Positions 44,734 to 53,636 of a stretch of DNA of 64,000 nt are shown one piece after another. The notes beneath the pieces were generated by a model. The model worked only from the letters and a program-made list of their open reading frames with translations, searched no databases and was not told the DNA's origin. Origin of the DNA: Streptomyces sannanensis (GTDB lineage Bacteria > Actinomycetota > Actinomycetes > Streptomycetales > Streptomycetaceae). The stretch is from NCBI RefSeq assembly GCF_039536205.1, contig NZ_BAAAYL010000001.1, positions 4,712,001-4,776,000 of the forward strand. The letters run 5' to 3'. The position numbers and the translations under genes were made by a program. How positions within the stretch are numbered: position 1 is the first letter of the stretch; each line of letters starts with the position of its first letter.

Positions 44734-45615
44734 GTGCAGTTGTCACCCGGGGGGCGACCCCCAGCCCCCCGAAGTTTGCTGCTCGCCGAAGTGGCCCAGG
44801 CCACCCGGCGGCTGGCCGACGCCGGCGTGCCCTCGCCGCGCTTCGACGCGGAGGAGCTCGCCGCGTTCGTGCACGGCGTCAAGCGGGGAGAACTGCACAC
44901 GGTCAAGGACGCCGACTTCGACGCCCGCTACTGGGAGGTCGTCGCCCGCCGTGAGGCCCGTGAGCCGCTCCAGCACATCACCGGCCGTGCCTTCTTCCGC
45001 TACCTGGAGCTCCAGGTCGGCCCCGGTGTCTTCGTGCCCCGCCCGGAGACCGAGTCCGTCGTCGGCTGGGCCATAGACGCCGTACGCGCCATGGACGTCG
45101 TCGAGCCGCTCATCGTCGACCTGTGCACCGGCTCCGGCGCGATCGCCCTCGCCCTCGCCCAGGAGGTGCCGCGCTCGCGCGTGCACGCCGTGGAGGTCTC
45201 CGAGGACGCGCTGGTGTGGACCCGGAAGAACGTCGAGGGGTCCCGCGTCGTTCTCCACGAGGGCGACGCGCTCACCGCGCTGCCCGAGCTGGACGGCCAG
45301 GTCGACCTCGTCATCTCCAATCCGCCGTACATCCCGCTGACCGAATGGGAGTACGTCGCCCCGGAGGCCCGCGACTACGACCCGGAACTCGCGCTCTTCT
45401 CCGGCGAGGACGGACTCGACTTCATCCGCCGACTGGAACGCACCGCGCACCGGCTGCTGCGCCCCGGCGGGCTCGTCGTCATCGAGCACGCCGACACGCA
45501 GGGCGGCCAGGTGCCGTGGATCTTCAACGAGGAGGCCGGCTGGGCGGACGCCGCCGACCACCCCGACCTGAACAACCGGCCGCGCTTCGCGACCGCACGC
45601 AAGGCAATGCCATGA
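44734..45615 (+). CDS. prmC: Release factor glutamine methyltransferase
   Basis: 293 residues from GTG 44734 (GGAGGACCAG upstream). SAM-binding site IVDLCTGSGAIALALAQ, acidic loop AVEVSEDAL, and the catalytic NPPY in LVISNPPYIPLTEWE. It methylates Gln of the GGQ in RF1/RF2. The first 12 residues are encoded by a GC palindrome of the kind found in several intergenic gaps here, so a later start cannot be ruled out. Confidence 0.95.
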   Translation: MQLSPGGRPPAPRSLLLAEVAQATRRLADAGVPSPRFDAEELAAFVHGVKRGELHTVKDADFDARYWEVVARREAREPLQHITGRAFFRYLELQVGPGVFVPRPETESVVGWAIDAVRAMDVVEPLIVDLCTGSGAIALALAQEVPRSRVHAVEVSEDALVWTRKNVEGSRVVLHEGDALTALPELDGQVDLVISNPPYIPLTEWEYVAPEARDYDPELALFSGEDGLDFIRRLERTAHRLLRPGGLVVIEHADTQGGQVPWIFNEEAGWADAADHPDLNNRPRFATARKAMP

Positions 45616-45661
45616 CCCTGACCAGGTACATCACTGTCACCACCGTGAGGAGAGCGGACTA

Positions 45662-46309
45662 ATGGCTCGGCGATACGACTGCAACGACGCGACCGATCGT
45701 GCAACCGGTCTGCGCGAGGCCGCGTCAGCCGTCCGCCGCGGCGAGCTCGTCGTGCTGCCCACCGACACCGTCTACGGCATCGGTGCGGACGCCTTCAGCT
45801 CGGAGGCCGTCGCCGATCTGCTGGCCGCGAAGGGACGGGGCAGGAACATGCCCACGCCCGTGCTGATCGGCTCCCCGAACACCCTGCACGGACTGGTCAC
45901 CGACTTCTCCGAGCAGGCCTGGGAGCTCGTCGACGCCTTCTGGCCCGGCGCGCTCACCCTGGTGGCCCGGCACCAGCCGTCGCTCCAGTGGGACCTGGGG
46001 GACACCCGCGGCACCGTCGCGATCCGTATGCCGCTGCACCCCGTCGCCATCGAGCTGCTCACCGAGGTCGGCCCGATGGCCGTCTCCAGCGCGAACCTCA
46101 CCGGGCATCCGGCGCCCGAGGACTGCGACGCCGCGCAGGGCATGCTCGGCGACTCCGTCTCCGTCTACCTCGACGGCGGCCCGACCCCGGGGATCGTTCC
46201 GTCCTCGATCGTCGACGTCACCGGGAAGACCCCGGTCCTCCTCCGTGCCGGCGCGCTCGGCGCGGACGAGCTCCGCAAGGTCGTACCCGACCTCGAGGTG
46301 GCGAATTGA
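45662..46309 (+). CDS. L-threonylcarbamoyladenylate synthase (Sua5/YciO/YrdC)
   Basis: 215 residues. YrdC fold: VLPTDTVYGIGADAFSSEAV, KGRGRNMPTPVLIGS, WPGALTLVARH, VAIRMPLHP and GPMAVSSANLTGHP, with STIVD-type ending (SSIVDVTG). It makes threonylcarbamoyl-AMP for the t6A37 tRNA modification. It follows prmC after 46 bases and its stop overlaps the start of the phosphatase gene. No C-terminal Sua5 domain, so a short YrdC/TsaC form. Confidence 0.93.
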   Translation: MARRYDCNDATDRATGLREAASAVRRGELVVLPTDTVYGIGADAFSSEAVADLLAAKGRGRNMPTPVLIGSPNTLHGLVTDFSEQAWELVDAFWPGALTLVARHQPSLQWDLGDTRGTVAIRMPLHPVAIELLTEVGPMAVSSANLTGHPAPEDCDAAQGMLGDSVSVYLDGGPTPGIVPSSIVDVTGKTPVLLRAGALGADELRKVVPDLEVAN

Positions 46310-46968
46310 CAGCCCCTGACGAGGGGCGTGGCATAGCGGAAGGCCGGCCGGCCTCCTCCGAGGAGGGGGCGCCATCGTCCTTCCGCATCCTCCACGTCAG
46401 CACGGGCAACGTCTGCCGCTCGCCCATCACCGAGCGGCTGACCAGGCATGCCCTGGCCGGCCGCCTCGGCGGCCCGCGGGGCATCCTCGTCGAGTCCGCC
46501 GGCACGTGGGGCCACGAGGGCGCCCCCATGGAGGCCCACGCCGCGACCGTCCTCGCCGACCTCGGCGCCGACCCGTCCGGCTTCGTCGGCCGCGAGCTCC
46601 TCGACGAGCACGTCATCCGCGCCGACCTCGTCCTGACCGCCACCCGCGACCACCGGGCCCAGGTCATCTCCATGGGCCACTCCGCGGGCCTGCGCACCTT
46701 CACGCTGAAGGAATTCAACCGCCTCGTACGGGCCATAGACCCGGCGACGCTGCCGGACGCAAGCGAGGACGGCCTGGTCGAACGCGCCCGCGCCCTGGTC
46801 CGTGCTGCCGCCGCTCTACGCGGGTGGCTTCTGGCCCCGAGCGCGGAGGCGGACGAGGTGAACGACCCGTACGGCGCCCCGATCACGTTCTTCCGCTCGA
46901 TCGGCGACGAGATCGACCAGGCCCTGGACCCCGTCCTCACGGCCCTCACGGGCGTCCCGCGCGTCTGA
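46306..46968 (+). CDS. Low-molecular-weight protein-tyrosine phosphatase
   Basis: 220 residues from TTG 46306, whose last bases are the TGA of the preceding gene (TTGA overlap). The CX5R-type signature occurs as LHVSTGNVCRSPITERL, with the Ser and the downstream Asp-Pro (NDPYGAPITFF) as general acid. The N-terminal 25 residues are a disordered tail. Such phosphatases act on tyrosine kinases of capsule/envelope synthesis, in line with the WecA-like gene nearby. Confidence 0.88.
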   Translation: MTAPDEGRGIAEGRPASSEEGAPSSFRILHVSTGNVCRSPITERLTRHALAGRLGGPRGILVESAGTWGHEGAPMEAHAATVLADLGADPSGFVGRELLDEHVIRADLVLTATRDHRAQVISMGHSAGLRTFTLKEFNRLVRAIDPATLPDASEDGLVERARALVRAAAALRGWLLAPSAEADEVNDPYGAPITFFRSIGDEIDQALDPVLTALTGVPRV

Positions 46969-47139
46969 GCCCACCCGGTCCGGTGTTGCCGCTCCCCGCC
47001 ATGCCGGACCGGCTGGTGGGGGTCGCCGCCGTTGCCGGGTGCGGCTTCCGTTGCCGGGCGCGGTCCGGGTATGCGTCCTACATTGGAGCTGACGCCACTG
47101 GCGCCGAACAGCGCACCCTCGTCAGGTCCGGAGCCACCC

Positions 47140-48396
47140 ATGCCGGTCACCGAAGCTTCCGCGTCCGTGTCCACCACTCCGTGGCAGGGTCTGGACGCCC
47201 TGCGCCGGCAGGATCCGGAGATCGCCGACGTCCTGCTGGGGGAGCTGGACCGGCAGTCCACCGGCCTTCAGCTGATCGCCGCGGAGAACTTCACCTCGCC
47301 CGCCGTGCTGGCCGCGCTCGGCTCACCGCTCGCCAACAAGTACGCCGAGGGCTATCCCGGGGTCCGGTATCACGGGGGCTGCGAGCTGGTCGACGTCGCC
47401 GAGCAGATCGCCATGGAGCGGGCGGCGGCGCTCTTCGGGGCCGAGCACGCGAACGTACAGCCGCACTCCGGGTCGTCCGCCGTGCTGGCGGCGTACGCGG
47501 CGCTGCTGCGGCCGGGGGACACGGTGCTGGCGATGGGACTGGCGTTCGGCGGGCATCTGACCCATGGCTCACCGGCCAATTTCTCCGGCAAGTGGTTCGA
47601 GTTCGTCGGCTACGGCGTCGACCCGGAGAGCGGGCTCATCGACTACGACCAGGTGCGCCATCTGGCCCGTGCGCACCGGCCCAAGGCGATCGTCTGCGGC
47701 TCGATCGCGTATCCCCGGCACATCGACTACGCCGAGTTCCGCGAGATCGCGGACGAGACGGGCGCGTACCTGATCGCGGACGCGGCGCATCCGATCGGGC
47801 TGGTCGCGGGCGGCGCGGCGCCGAGCCCGGTGCCGTACGCCGATGTCGTGTGCGCGACCACGCACAAGGTGCTGCGCGGTCCGCGCGGCGGGATGGTGCT
47901 GTGCGGGTCGGCGCTGGCCGAACGGGTTGACCGCGCGGTGTTCCCGTTCACGCAGGGCGGGGCGCAGATGCATACGATCGCCGCCAAGGCGGTCGCGTTC
48001 GGGGAGGCTGCGACGCCGGCCTTCGCGGCGTACGCGCACCAGGTCGTGGCCAATGCCCGGACGCTGGCTGCCGGCCTCGAGGCGGAGGGCTTCGTCGTCC
48101 TCACCGGCGGCACGGACACGCACATCGTCGTCGCCGATCCGTCGCCGCTGGGCATGGAGGGCCGTACGGCCCGTGGACGGCTTGCGGCGGCCGGCCTGGT
48201 GCTGGACACCTGCGCGCTGCCGTACGGCGACGAGCGGGGCATCAGGCTCGGTACGGCGGCCATTACGACGCAGGGCATGGGGGAGCCGGAGATGGCCAGG
48301 ATCGCGGTGCTGTTCTCGGCGGCGCTGCGGGACGACCGGAAGACCCGGGACCGGGTACGCGAACTGGCCGCGGATTTTCCGCCGTATCCCGGCTAG
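47140..48396 (+). CDS. glyA: Serine hydroxymethyltransferase
   Basis: 418 residues from ATG 47140. Active-site regions LQLIAAENFTSPAVLAALGS, NKYAEGYPGVRYHGG, NVQPHSGSSAVLAAY, DAAHPIGLVAGG and the PLP-lysine motif VVCATTHKVLRGPRGG are all present. It interconverts serine and glycine with tetrahydrofolate. Streptomyces often has two such genes; this one is in the envelope/translation string. A folate-linked housekeeping role is likely. Confidence 0.95.
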   Translation: MPVTEASASVSTTPWQGLDALRRQDPEIADVLLGELDRQSTGLQLIAAENFTSPAVLAALGSPLANKYAEGYPGVRYHGGCELVDVAEQIAMERAAALFGAEHANVQPHSGSSAVLAAYAALLRPGDTVLAMGLAFGGHLTHGSPANFSGKWFEFVGYGVDPESGLIDYDQVRHLARAHRPKAIVCGSIAYPRHIDYAEFREIADETGAYLIADAAHPIGLVAGGAAPSPVPYADVVCATTHKVLRGPRGGMVLCGSALAERVDRAVFPFTQGGAQMHTIAAKAVAFGEAATPAFAAYAHQVVANARTLAAGLEAEGFVVLTGGTDTHIVVADPSPLGMEGRTARGRLAAAGLVLDTCALPYGDERGIRLGTAAITTQGMGEPEMARIAVLFSAALRDDRKTRDRVRELAADFPPYPG

Positions 48397-48731
48397 TGCC
48401 CCTCCCGGCAACGTTTGCCCCGTCGTGACGTTCCCCCAGCTACCTCCCCCAGCTACCTCCCCCAGCTACCTCCCCCAGCTACCGCTGGGGGTGCCCCCAG
48501 GCACGCGCGCTCGCTGCGTTGGCCGAAAACCCCAGGAGCGCTGCTACGAGGGCCTTCGGCCGCCTTGCGATCGCACGCGCCGGACGCCGCTCCTCGACGG
48601 GCAGACGTTGCCGGTCGCGGCACTGGAAGCTGCCTCGTGCAACCGTCGGGGGACCGTCCGAGTCCTCAAGCACGTGGCGGCGAAGTTAGGGTGTGTCGCT
48701 GAGATGGCCAGCGATACCTGTGGGGCAGCCC
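48397..48731. other. glyA to WecA-like gap with short repeats
   Basis: 335 bases, no gene. It holds four 13-base direct repeats (listed separately) running into a palindrome CAGCTACCGCTGGGGGT and CCCCAGG, a Streptomyces-type mobile-looking sequence, then unremarkable GC-rich DNA. Confidence 0.5.
48433..48484. repeat. Four tandem copies of CCCCCAGCTACCT
   Basis: Copies start at 48433, 48446, 48459 and 48472, spaced exactly 13 bases, the last with G in place of the final T. The array leads into a GC palindrome. Copy number is likely to vary between strains. Confidence 0.9.
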
Positions 48732-50060
48732 GTGCGTGAATACCTGCTGACGCTCTGCGTCACGGCCGCGGTGACCTATCTGCTGACCGGGCCGGTGCGG
48801 AAGTTCGCCATCGCGACCGGTGCGATGCCGGAGATCCGGGCCCGTGACGTGCACCGGGAGCCGACACCGAGGCTCGGCGGGATCGCCATGTTCGGCGGTC
48901 TGTGCGCCGGGCTGCTGGTCGCCGATCACCTGGCCGGGCTCAGCAGTGTCTTCGAACTGTCGAACGAGCCGAGAGCGCTGCTGTCCGGCGCGGGCCTGAT
49001 CTGGCTGATCGGTGTGCTGGACGACAAGTTCGAGATCGACGCGCTGATCAAGCTCGGCGGCCAGATGATCGCCGCGGGTGTGATGGTGGTGCAGGGTCTG
49101 ACGATCCTGTGGCTGCCCATTCCAGGTATCGGGACGGTCTCGCTGACCCAGTGGCAGGGCACGCTCCTCACCGTCGCCCTCGTCGTGATCACGATCAACG
49201 CCGTGAACTTCGTGGACGGCCTGGACGGCCTCGCGGGCGGCATGGTCTGTATCGCCGCCGCCGCGTTCTTCATGTACTCGTACCGCATCTGGTACGGCTA
49301 CGGGATCGAGGCAGCCGCCCCGGCCACCCTCTTCGCGGCCATCCTCATGGGCATGTGCCTGGGCTTCCTGCCGCACAACATGCATCCCGCCCGCATCTTC
49401 ATGGGCGACTCCGGTTCGATGTTGATCGGTCTGGTGCTGGCCGCGGCCGCGATCTCCGTGACGGGCCAGGTGGACCCGGACGCGATGGGCATCTTCGTCG
49501 GCGGTGAGCGAGCGGCCACGCAGGCGATGCTGCCGGTCTTCATCCCGCTGCTCCTGCCGTTGACGATCATCGCCATCCCCATGGCGGACCTGGTGCTGGC
49601 GATCGTCCGCCGTACCTGGAAGGGCCAGTCGCCGTTCGCCGCCGACCGCGGTCATCTGCACCACCGGCTGCTGGAGATCGGCCACTCGCACAGCCGGGCG
49701 GTTCTGATCATGTACTTCTGGTCGGCGCTGCTCTCCTTCGGCACCGTGGCCTACTCGGTGAACTCCGCGTCGATGTGGATCGTGCTGTTGATCGTGGCCC
49801 TGAGCGCGGTCGGCCTGGTGCTTCTGCTGCTGCCCCGGTTCACTCCGCGCGCCCCGCGCTGGGCGGAGTCCTTCGTTCCGCCACGCTACCGGCGCCGTGT
49901 GATGCCGCAGCCCGCTCTTCCGTACGAGGAGGAGGACGTGGACGAGGTGGCGGAGGAGCGCGTTCCGGTAGCGGCCGGAGTCAGCGGCGTCAACGGGGCG
50001 ACCGCCATCGGCCCCCGTTCGCGGTTCCACGACCGGCGGAAGGCCGGCTCCGCACGCTGA
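48732..50060 (+). CDS. WecA/MraY-like UDP-sugar:undecaprenyl-phosphate transferase
   Basis: 442 residues from GTG 48732, with about ten to eleven membrane segments. Signature motifs are LIGVLDDKFEID (metal Asp pair), INAVNFVDGLDGLAGG, HPARIFMGDSGSMLIGL, and the HLHHRLLEIGH loop near the end. It transfers a sugar phosphate (probably GlcNAc-1-P) to the lipid carrier, starting a cell-wall glycopolymer. The acidic C-terminal tail (EEEDVDEVAEE) is cytoplasmic. It precedes the ATP synthase operon in Streptomyces. Confidence 0.9.
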   Translation: MREYLLTLCVTAAVTYLLTGPVRKFAIATGAMPEIRARDVHREPTPRLGGIAMFGGLCAGLLVADHLAGLSSVFELSNEPRALLSGAGLIWLIGVLDDKFEIDALIKLGGQMIAAGVMVVQGLTILWLPIPGIGTVSLTQWQGTLLTVALVVITINAVNFVDGLDGLAGGMVCIAAAAFFMYSYRIWYGYGIEAAAPATLFAAILMGMCLGFLPHNMHPARIFMGDSGSMLIGLVLAAAAISVTGQVDPDAMGIFVGGERAATQAMLPVFIPLLLPLTIIAIPMADLVLAIVRRTWKGQSPFAADRGHLHHRLLEIGHSHSRAVLIMYFWSALLSFGTVAYSVNSASMWIVLLIVALSAVGLVLLLLPRFTPRAPRWAESFVPPRYRRRVMPQPALPYEEEDVDEVAEERVPVAAGVSGVNGATAIGPRSRFHDRRKAGSAR

Positions 50061-50098
50061 CGGAATTGCCGCATCGGGCCTCAATACCAGACAAATGG

Positions 50099-50126
50099 AC
50101 CCGCCCGCATGCACACACGGGCGGGT
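50099..50126 (+). terminator. Terminator of the WecA-like gene
   Basis: 9-bp stem ACCCGCCCG/CGGGCGGGT with a 10-base loop about 40 bases after the stop, just before the ATP synthase genes. Confidence 0.75.
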
Positions 50127-50323
50127 TCACTCTCATGTGTGATGGGGTACACAGCTATAGGTAAAGACCTCATCAAATAGTTTGTGATACCGTTCACGAG
50201 ACCCGGCAAGCGAGCCGAAGGACCGTGGTGCGACGGCCCCTTGGCGTGAGGGACGACCTCCGCCCGGGCTTACGCTCGTCCATGACGACACCCCCTGACT
50301 CACTAGTAAGCGGAGCTGCCGCC

Positions 50324-50761
50324 ATGCCGTCCAACGACGTCCGGAATCTCCTCCAAGCCGCCGTACCCACCGCTGCCGCCGGCGCTGTCGCCGCTGTGGT
50401 CAGCGCTGTGGTCGCGGGCGGCAAGGGGGCGATCGGCGCGCTCGTCGCGACGGCCGTGGTGCTCCTCTTCATGGGTATCGGGCTGTTCGTTCTCCAGCGC
50501 GTTGCCAAATCACTGCCGCAGCTGTTCCAGGCCATGGGGCTGATGCTCTACACGGCCCAGCTGCTGTTGCTCTTCGTCTTCGTCGCGGTCTTCAAGAACA
50601 CGACGCTGTTCAACCCCAAGGCCTTCGCCATCACGCTGGTCGCGCTGACCCTCGTCTGGATCGCCGCGCAGACCCGCGCACACATGAAGGCCAAGATCCT
50701 TTACGTCGAACCCGAACCCTCCGGTGCCCACAAGCCCGAGAACAAGGGGCCGAGGGCGTGA
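50324..50761 (+). CDS. atpI: ATP synthase accessory protein I
   Basis: 145 residues from ATG 50324 (GGAG eight bases upstream); ATG 50282 would give 159 residues. Four membrane segments (AAGAVAAVVSAVVAGG, LVATAVVLLFMGIGLFV, LMLYTAQLLLLFVFVAV, FAITLVALTLVWIAAQ) fit AtpI. It aids assembly of the c-ring, by knowledge of the family. First gene of the operon; the 226-base gap to atpB has no gene. Confidence 0.85.
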   Translation: MPSNDVRNLLQAAVPTAAAGAVAAVVSAVVAGGKGAIGALVATAVVLLFMGIGLFVLQRVAKSLPQLFQAMGLMLYTAQLLLLFVFVAVFKNTTLFNPKAFAITLVALTLVWIAAQTRAHMKAKILYVEPEPSGAHKPENKGPRA

Positions 50762-50986
50762 AGGGTAGGGCCGGTATAAGTGCGCGTTCGCGTTCCTGCT
50801 ATCGTCCGGTGCCGAGTGCGGCACTGCGGGCGCGGGCATCTGAGCTGACGCCTGCTCAATCGCGAGGCTTGATGCCCCACAGCCGCCCCCACATCCGTAA
50901 CACCAGTCCAGTGCCGACCCGCGGCTGCGCGCCGCGCCGACACAACGAGGTTGCCGTACCTATGCGCCACGCTGAAGGAGCCCGCG

Positions 50987-51805
50987 GTGAGTGCTGACCC
51001 GACGCAGGTCCTCGCCTTCGAGACCGACTGCCACATCTTCGAGGGCTGTGGCTTCCCCGGTCCGGGCCTGCACTCGTTCCTGTTCGAGCCCCTGTGGGGC
51101 AACCCGGACGGCATCTACTTCAACAAGGTGATGCTGCTGGCGCTGCTCGGCACCGTCATCATCGTCGGATTCTTCTGGGCTGCTTTCCGTAAGCCGCAGA
51201 TCGTCCCCGGAAAGCTCCAGATGGTCGCCGAGGCCGGCTACGACTTCGTGCGCCGCGGCATCGTCTACGAGACGATCGGCCGCAAGGAGGGCGAGAAGTA
51301 CGTCCCCCTGATGGTCTCGATCTTCTTCTTCGTCTGGATGATGAACCTCTGGTCGATCATCCCCCTCGCCCAGTTCCCGGTGACGTCGATCATCGCCTAT
51401 CCGATGGGCCTTGCGGCGATCGTCTACGTCCTCTGGATGAGCCTGACCTTCAAACGCCACGGCTTCATCGGCGGTTTCAAGAACCTCACCGGTTACGACA
51501 AGTCCCTCGGCCCGATCCTGCCGATGGTCATGGTCATCGAGTTCTTCTCGAACGTCCTGGTCCGCCCCTTCACCCACGCGGTCCGACTCTTCGCGAACAT
51601 GTTCGCCGGTCACACCCTGCTGCTGCTCTTCACGATCGCCAGCTGGTACCTGCTCAACGGCATCGGTGTCGCCTACGCGGGTGTGTCCTTCGTGATGGTC
51701 ATCGTGATGACCGCCTTCGAGCTCTTCATCCAGGCCGTCCAGGCGTACGTGTTCGTCCTCCTGGCCTGCAGCTTCATCCAGGGCGCGCTCGCCGAGCACC
51801 ACTGA
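50987..51805 (+). CDS. atpB: F0F1 ATP synthase subunit a
   Basis: 272 residues from GTG 50987 with GAAGGAG upstream. Five or six membrane segments. The essential Arg lies in THAVRLFANMFAGHTLLLL, and the last helix reads FELFIQAVQAYVFVLLACSF. Forms the proton half-channels next to the c-ring. Confidence 0.96.
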   Translation: MSADPTQVLAFETDCHIFEGCGFPGPGLHSFLFEPLWGNPDGIYFNKVMLLALLGTVIIVGFFWAAFRKPQIVPGKLQMVAEAGYDFVRRGIVYETIGRKEGEKYVPLMVSIFFFVWMMNLWSIIPLAQFPVTSIIAYPMGLAAIVYVLWMSLTFKRHGFIGGFKNLTGYDKSLGPILPMVMVIEFFSNVLVRPFTHAVRLFANMFAGHTLLLLFTIASWYLLNGIGVAYAGVSFVMVIVMTAFELFIQAVQAYVFVLLACSFIQGALAEHH

Positions 51806-51863
51806 GCCGTCCGCTCCCCATCCCCCTGATTCGTCCGGTGGCCAACCCCCACCGGTCTCGTAA

Positions 51864-52115
<252 letters not shown>

Positions 52116-52158
52116 GACGAACCGCTAAGACCAGCCTCTTTCGACGAAAGGCACTGAT

Positions 52159-52704
52159 GTGAACCCCACCGTGGTTTACCTGGCGGCCGAGAAGGAGAAC
52201 CCTCTCATTCCGCCGTGGCCCGAGGTGGTCATCGGTCTGATCGCCTTTGTCATCGTCTTCGGCTTCCTCGCCAAGAAGCTCCTCCCGAACATCAACAAGG
52301 TTCTGGAAGAGCGTCGCGAGGCCATCGAGGGTGGCATCGAGAAGGCCGAGGCCGCTCAGACCGAGGCCCAGAGCGTGCTGGAGCAGTACAAGGCCCAGCT
52401 CGCCGAGGCCCGCCACGAGGCCGCGCGTCTGCGCCAGGAGGCGCAGGAGCAGGGCGCCGCGCTCATCGCCGAGATGCGCGCCGAGGGCCAGCGGCAGCGT
52501 GAGGAGATCATCGCTGCCGGCCACGCCCAGATCGAGGCCGACCGCAAGGCCGCCTCGCAGGCGCTGCGTCAGGACGTGGGCAAGCTCGCCACCGACCTGG
52601 CCGGCAAGCTCGTCGGCGAGTCCCTCGGGGACGTCGCCCGGCAGAGCCGTGTTGTCGACCGCTTCCTCGACGAGCTCGAGGCGAAGGCCGAGGCGACCCG
52701 ATGA
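52159..52704 (+). CDS. atpF: F0F1 ATP synthase subunit b
   Basis: 181 residues from GTG 52159. A single N-terminal membrane helix (VVIGLIAFVIVFGFLAKKLL) is followed by a long coiled coil rich in Ala, Glu and Arg (AAQTEAQSVLEQYKAQLAEA), the peripheral stalk. The stop overlaps the atpH start by four bases (ATGA). Confidence 0.96.
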   Translation: MNPTVVYLAAEKENPLIPPWPEVVIGLIAFVIVFGFLAKKLLPNINKVLEERREAIEGGIEKAEAAQTEAQSVLEQYKAQLAEARHEAARLRQEAQEQGAALIAEMRAEGQRQREEIIAAGHAQIEADRKAASQALRQDVGKLATDLAGKLVGESLGDVARQSRVVDRFLDELEAKAEATR

Positions 52705-53516
52705 ACGGAGCGAGCCGCGAGGCACTGGCTGCCGCACGTGAGCGTCTCGACGCGCTGACGGACAACACGTCCGTCGACGCGGCGAAGCTCGCCGAGGAGC
52801 TGGCCGCCGTCACCGCGCTGCTCGACCGGGAGGTCTCGCTGCGTCGGGTCCTGACCGACCCGGCGCAGGCCGGCGAGGCCAAGGCCGAGCTGGCCGGGCG
52901 TCTGCTGGGCGGACAGGTGGGCGGCGAGACCGCCGACCTGGTGTCCGGCATGGTCCGCTCCCGCTGGTCGGCGTCGCGCGACCTGGTCGACGCGCTGGAG
53001 GAGCTGGCGAGCATCGCCGAGCTCACCGCCGCGCAGCGCCGGGGTGTGCTCGACGACGTCGAGGACGAGATCTTCCGGTTCGGCCGGATCGTCGCGTCCA
53101 GCACCGAGCTGCGGGCCGCGCTCACCGACCGCGCCGCGACCGCGTCCGCCAAGGCCGAGCTGGTGCGCAGCCTGCTGGGCGGCAAGGCCAACCCGGTCAC
53201 CGAGCGTCTGGTCGTGCGTCTTGTGACGCACCCGCGTGGACGTAGCCTGGAAGCGGGACTCGAGTCCCTCTCCAAGCTCGCCGCCGCGCGCCGTGACCGC
53301 ATGGTCGCGGTGGTGACGTCGGCGGTGCCGCTGTCCGACCAGCAGAAGCAGCGTCTGGGTGCGGCTCTCGCCAAGCTCTACGGCCGTGACATGCACCTCA
53401 ACCTCGACGTGGACCCGGAGGTCCTCGGCGGGATCCAGGTGCGCGTCGGCGACGAGGTCATCGACGGCACGATCGCGGACCGGATCGCCGAGGCGAACCG
53501 CCGCATCGCCGGCTGA
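52701..53516 (+). CDS. atpH: F0F1 ATP synthase subunit delta
   Basis: 271 residues, the long actinobacterial delta. The start overlaps atpF. The C-terminal motif LGAALAKLYGRDMHLNLDVD followed by PEVLGGIQVRVGDEVIDGTI is the OSCP/delta signature; the N-terminal half is the helical F1-binding domain. A 120-base gap with a palindromic repeat precedes atpA. Confidence 0.95.
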   Translation: MNGASREALAAARERLDALTDNTSVDAAKLAEELAAVTALLDREVSLRRVLTDPAQAGEAKAELAGRLLGGQVGGETADLVSGMVRSRWSASRDLVDALEELASIAELTAAQRRGVLDDVEDEIFRFGRIVASSTELRAALTDRAATASAKAELVRSLLGGKANPVTERLVVRLVTHPRGRSLEAGLESLSKLAAARRDRMVAVVTSAVPLSDQQKQRLGAALAKLYGRDMHLNLDVDPEVLGGIQVRVGDEVIDGTIADRIAEANRRIAG

Positions 53517-53636
53517 CAGCCACCAACTCAACAAGCATGACCAGCGGCCCGGTTGGGCCGTGCAGAGGATTCCTGGGGGTCGAACCCCAGACCCCCAAGA
53601 AAACTTCGGGCCCAACAAGGAGAGCAGGGAACCCAG
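53517..53636. repeat. atpH-atpA gap with GC palindrome
   Basis: The palindrome CCTGGGGGTCGAACCCCAG at about 53573-53591 is followed by ACCCCCAAGAAAACTTCGGG. It resembles the GC elements at 44741, 57658, 58766 and in the 61.7-62.2 kb array. Confidence 0.6.
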
